Part shown: one piece after another, positions 60,830-64,000 of the stretch
Layout of the letters: each line of letters begins with the position of its first letter
Numbering within the stretch: position 1 is the stretch's first letter
Assembly: GCF_019399895.1 (NCBI RefSeq)
Contig: NC_091873.1
Coordinates: 1,124,001 to 1,188,000, forward strand
From: Cardiocondyla obscurior
Taxonomy: Eukaryota > Arthropoda > Insecta > Hymenoptera > Formicidae
Reading direction: 5' to 3'
DNA: 64,000 bases
Position numbers and translations under genes: made by a program
Notes under the pieces: model-generated
What the model saw: the letters and a program-made list of their open reading frames with translations, nothing else
Databases searched by the model: none
What the model was told of the DNA's origin: nothing

Positions 60830-60952
60830 GTAAAATGACCGCTTAACTCCGGAGAAATTAGAATTCATCGCGCCGGCCCGAATTAAAGTCGCGAAACTTT
60901 TTAATTTCGTAATATGCAAATTAGCCTCTGCGACGCTGTGTAATTAATTCCG

Positions 60953-60994
60953 GGCGCGCGTTACACGCGTGTACGCGCGCCGGCCCGGCGCCGG
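60953..60994. repeat. 29-bp palindrome with one bulge, then a 10-bp palindrome
   Basis: GGCGCGCG (60953-60960) pairs with CGCGCGCC (60974-60981) outside the perfect 12-bp palindrome TACACGCGTGTA (60962-60973); only T61 (60961) is unpaired, giving 14 pairs in all. CCGGCGCCGG (60985-60994) is a second perfect palindrome. CG-rich low complexity makes such pairing easier than in random DNA. Confidence 0.8.
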
Positions 60995-61474
60995 TTTTTC
61001 CCTCCCGCGAAAAAAGTCGTCCGCTGATGAAATTTTTACGCCGCTGACCACCGCCGGGGATAAAAAGCCCGAACCCGCGAGGGTTCCCGTTCCTTCCTGT
61101 TCCGCCATTTCCGAAAGGATCTTCTCAGGATGCGCACCAAGTATCATGATAATGCCGCGCGTAACATAAATCTGAGTTGTCTAGGTCTTTCCGGGTTTTT
61201 TTTAATTTTCAGCCCTAATGCGATATTAACATTTTATTTTATATCATTAAATATTTTTAATATTAATAAAATTGTATACGATAAATTTTTTTTTAATGCC
61301 AAAAGTGTTCGGTTGAAAACAACGCCAAAGGGCTCGTCCTCTTCTTTCAACCATCGATTCTCGTTCATTTTCGCTCTGGCTAAAATAATATTTCACGTTT
61401 CTATCTCGCCGCGCCGTATCCCCGGCATTGATCAGTCCCTTTCGACGGGCCAGCCGCTGAACCGCGCTGGGTAC
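60995..61474. other. Mixed stretch, no gene seen
   Basis: CG-rich start, then AT-rich 61195-61300 with T runs. No supported feature. Confidence 0.5.
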
Positions 61475-61629
61475 ATGGACGCACAGAGTACACACTTCAA
61501 TGAATATTATCGATCAACTCGACGGCGACGCGGGGAAACGTTTCCCGAACCGCTTTTGGCAAGTTTGGTGTCGTTCGCGGGACGCGATAACAACTTGGAC
61601 GATATCCTCACGCGGTGGGAGCATAACAG
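61475..61629 (+). CDS. Weak candidate coding exon ending at a strong donor
   Basis: An ATG at 61475 (context TACATGG) opens 51 codons plus two bases up to AACAG followed by GTAAGC (61630), a strong donor. The frame begins Met-Asp-Ala-Gln-Ser-Thr-His-Phe and ends Thr-Arg-Trp-Glu-His-Asn with the final codon split at the junction. The same frame stays open upstream to 61130, so the start is uncertain. A weak acceptor (GATCAG) lies near 61434. I recognise no family, and there is no downstream exon in a matching phase that I trust. Confidence 0.15.
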
Positions 61630-61631
61630 GT

Positions 61632-64000
61632 AAGCAAAATTGACGATCCTACTTATTCATGAAGAAACATTAGGGTGGTTCATTTAAATACGTGACGAAC
61701 AAGGGGGCGAGCGGGTGCATGTGTACGGAACCTGTCACAGAACAATCGAAAATATTTCCCTTCTGACACTCGACTCCCGTTCCTTTGTCTTTAGGTGGTT
61801 TTCCCTCCCTTTTCCCCTCGGATATTCCCAGGAACAAGCGACCGACCGCTTCAACGACTAGCAGAGAGACAAGACGCATTAGTTTTGAAAGCGTCAGCGC
61901 GAGCTGTTCCGTCGACGTTACGTATGGAGTGCGTAGATAATATAGACGAGAGCTTACGGGTGGTGGAAGGGGGATGAGGAGAGATAGGACTTTCCCGTCG
62001 TAATGCGATCGGCGAAGGGTCGCTCGACTGGTTGGTAACATCTTGCGCTGATGCCCCGATACACCATAAATTATTATATTCATATTATATCTCGTCCGAT
62101 TCGCCCGTCCCCCGTTGCGATTCCGTCCCGGGCGAGGACCACATCGCGCCGGCGTGTTCCCTTTTTGCGAGAGGATTTATCTCCCGCGGCTCTCGCACTC
62201 GATGGAACTGATCGCGACTACGTGACTGCGACTCGCCATTACGTGCATTCGCGCGACGAGACCTGCGTGCGAAACGGTGCCTTTTTGCTTGTCAAGCATA
62301 ACCTTGCCACGAGATAATTAGCGGGCGCATCAATGCTGCTCGATTAATGCGGCTCAATCGGATGTTATAAGATCAATTGATATTAAGGGAATTAAATTCC
62401 TAGTCAATTTAACGAAAAAAAAGAGCAAGTTTTTTAACGTTTATTTCTTATTTCACTGTATATTTTATTTTATTAAGTATCCCTCCCAACAATTTGTGAT
62501 TCGTTGAAACATATAAATGCAATTGTAATTCTCAATGTAAAATCGTCAGTCCGTGTATTCACTTAAAGCCGAAACAACGATCGCCATTAGTCTGGACAAA
62601 GATTCGATTCTCTTTTTCAGCTTTTGTCGATTGCTCATGAGCTCGATCTCATCTGGTCACAAAGTCGGACTTATCTTATCATGCAAATGAAACTTACAGA
62701 CGGCTTTGCGGCAAAGAGAGAGGGGGAAGAATCTCAAACGAATCTCGAGAAACCGACGAATTCATGACGAGGGTGATGTCTCGATATCGCGCGTGTCAGC
62801 CCCGGCGTTTCCTGCCTTCCGCCGTTTGCTCGTCACCGCCCGACCCCCTCGCGTACTTTTACACCGTCGTTCTCGCGACTTCCTTCAGAATTCTCACGAG
62901 CGCCTCGCGACCCTCATCATCCTGACATCAATGCTCCGAGCGTCGCTTCTCCACGCCATACGTACACCCATCACGGCCGCGCGCTGCTATGAACGTGAAT
63001 GTCCGCCCCGGGGCTCTGTCTCGCTGTATTGGACGCGGCTAATATTTTGATCCGAGATACGTGCTCGCGATGGTTAAAGAAGGAACGCCGCGCGGACGGC
63101 GGGATTACCACTGTGGAAACAGAATTAAAAGGCTCGCCCCGATTCCAAACGATGTAAAGCGCGGGGGAGGTATTAGCGTCATAAGGTCCGCATTCACGTC
63201 ACTTCGCTGAATGCGGTTTTCGTTTCGCTTACCCTACATTTTGCGGAAATGGCGATTTCCACGCGTCGGACCAGCTCGGAATCTTGCGGTCGTTGGAATT
63301 AAGCGCGGAGCTGTATAAAGAGAATACTGCATCCCATTCGCGGGAGTTATCGGGAAATGTAATCCGCGCCGGAGGACTTTATACTCATTCATGGTGTTAC
63401 GGGTTTACGGATGTGCTAAACGATCAGACAAACGCTTTTTACAAGTTTTTATCAAGATTCGAAAATCACAGCAATTACTGAGCATTTTTAAATCTCTTCT
63501 CTTCGATTAGATTCTTAATTTTGAAACCCGCCACGTAATCGATAACCGCTTGCACCGTCAATTCCTCCGTGACGAAATAAACGAGCGATTCTTACGAAGA
63601 AAACTTCTTACAAATCGTTCGCCGGGCTCGCGCCAATAAATTCGGCTTTGCGCCGCCGCGACGCGAAATTTACTGGCGATCGATCAACGTCGAATAGAAA
63701 ATGGGCTCGCGTGCCTCGCGACGAAGTTAATAGCGCTTCTCTCTGGCGAAGAAGTCGCCGAAAAACAAGCGCCGCGGGATGAAGAGTCGAAAGAAGCTCG
63801 CCGCTCCTTTCGCTGGGGCGAAAACGCGAAAACACTCATTAACGTCTTTTGCTAGGTATTTATCGTAACCCGGGGCTCGCGGACGGTTCCGTGAAACGCT
63901 ACAAACACCCTGGCAGCCTGCAGTCTTACGTGGAAAACGCGCCCGCGTCTTCGACGATTTCTTCGTCGGCACAATTTGCAGCAACGTGACTATTTGCGCG
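61632..64000. other. Intergenic or intronic, no gene seen
   Basis: Mixed to CG-rich, AT-rich at 62340-62550. A good acceptor-like string (CGATTCTCTTTTTCAG, to 62620) opens 48 codons ending in TGA at 62765-62767, an orphan with no recognised content. Open frames at 62706-63050 and on the minus strand at 63984-63608 are unremarkable. Confidence 0.5.

Noticed and set aside
1..64000. Prokaryotic features such as operons, CRISPR arrays, insertion sequences or phage genes.
   Set aside because: No dense coding, no regularly spaced repeats and no transposase or phage-like protein; the sequence style is that of an animal genome.

Overview
This window looks like a gene-poor piece of an animal nuclear genome, most likely an insect and perhaps a hymenopteran such as an ant. 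That reading is inference. AT-rich stretches alternate with CpG-rich stretches that show no obvious CpG depletion. Homopolymer runs and CT/GA microsatellites are scattered throughout. Well-formed eukaryotic splice-site strings (GTAAGT donors, polypyrimidine-CAG acceptors) occur on both strands. There are no bacterial-style operons, ribosome binding sites or tight gene packing. I recognised no conserved protein domain, no tRNA or rRNA, no known microRNA, no transposase or reverse transcriptase and no CRISPR array.

No open frame exceeds about 200 codons. Assuming equal base frequencies, several open frames of 150 or more codons are expected by chance in 64 kb, so the frames here need no genes to explain them. 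The window is best read as intergenic DNA, or as very large introns of a gene whose conserved exons lie elsewhere.

Layout. 1-8.8 kb: AT-rich DNA with pyrimidine-rich tracts, a bulged hairpin at 2.8 kb, a possible small minus-strand intron at 4.8-4.9 kb and a possible plus-strand initiator at 6.19 kb. 8.8-11.1 kb: a 19-bp palindrome downstream of a TATA-like string, then short direct repeats ending in AATAAA plus a 24-A run that resembles a retroposed 3' end. 11-21 kb: quiet DNA. 21.6-35.3 kb: a scattered minus-strand series of exon-like segments (28, 40, 312, 44 and 155 nt), at best a noncoding or 5'-UTR transcript. 36-45 kb: quiet, with microsatellites and a 26-bp alternating purine-pyrimidine run. 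45.1-46.8 kb: a possible first exon and start-codon exon on the plus strand, separated by a long purine-rich tract. 48-64 kb: quiet DNA with poly-T/A runs, a long GA microsatellite, one acceptor-led 153-codon open frame at 55 kb and two strong palindromes near 60.8-61.0 kb.

The splice-site models are individually weak. From rough densities of good donors and acceptors, a handful of exon-like pairs under 50 nt is expected by chance in 128 kb of double-strand sequence, about the number seen. The better-supported features are directly visible repeats and palindromes. I found no convincing new biological system; the items most worth testing are listed as findings.
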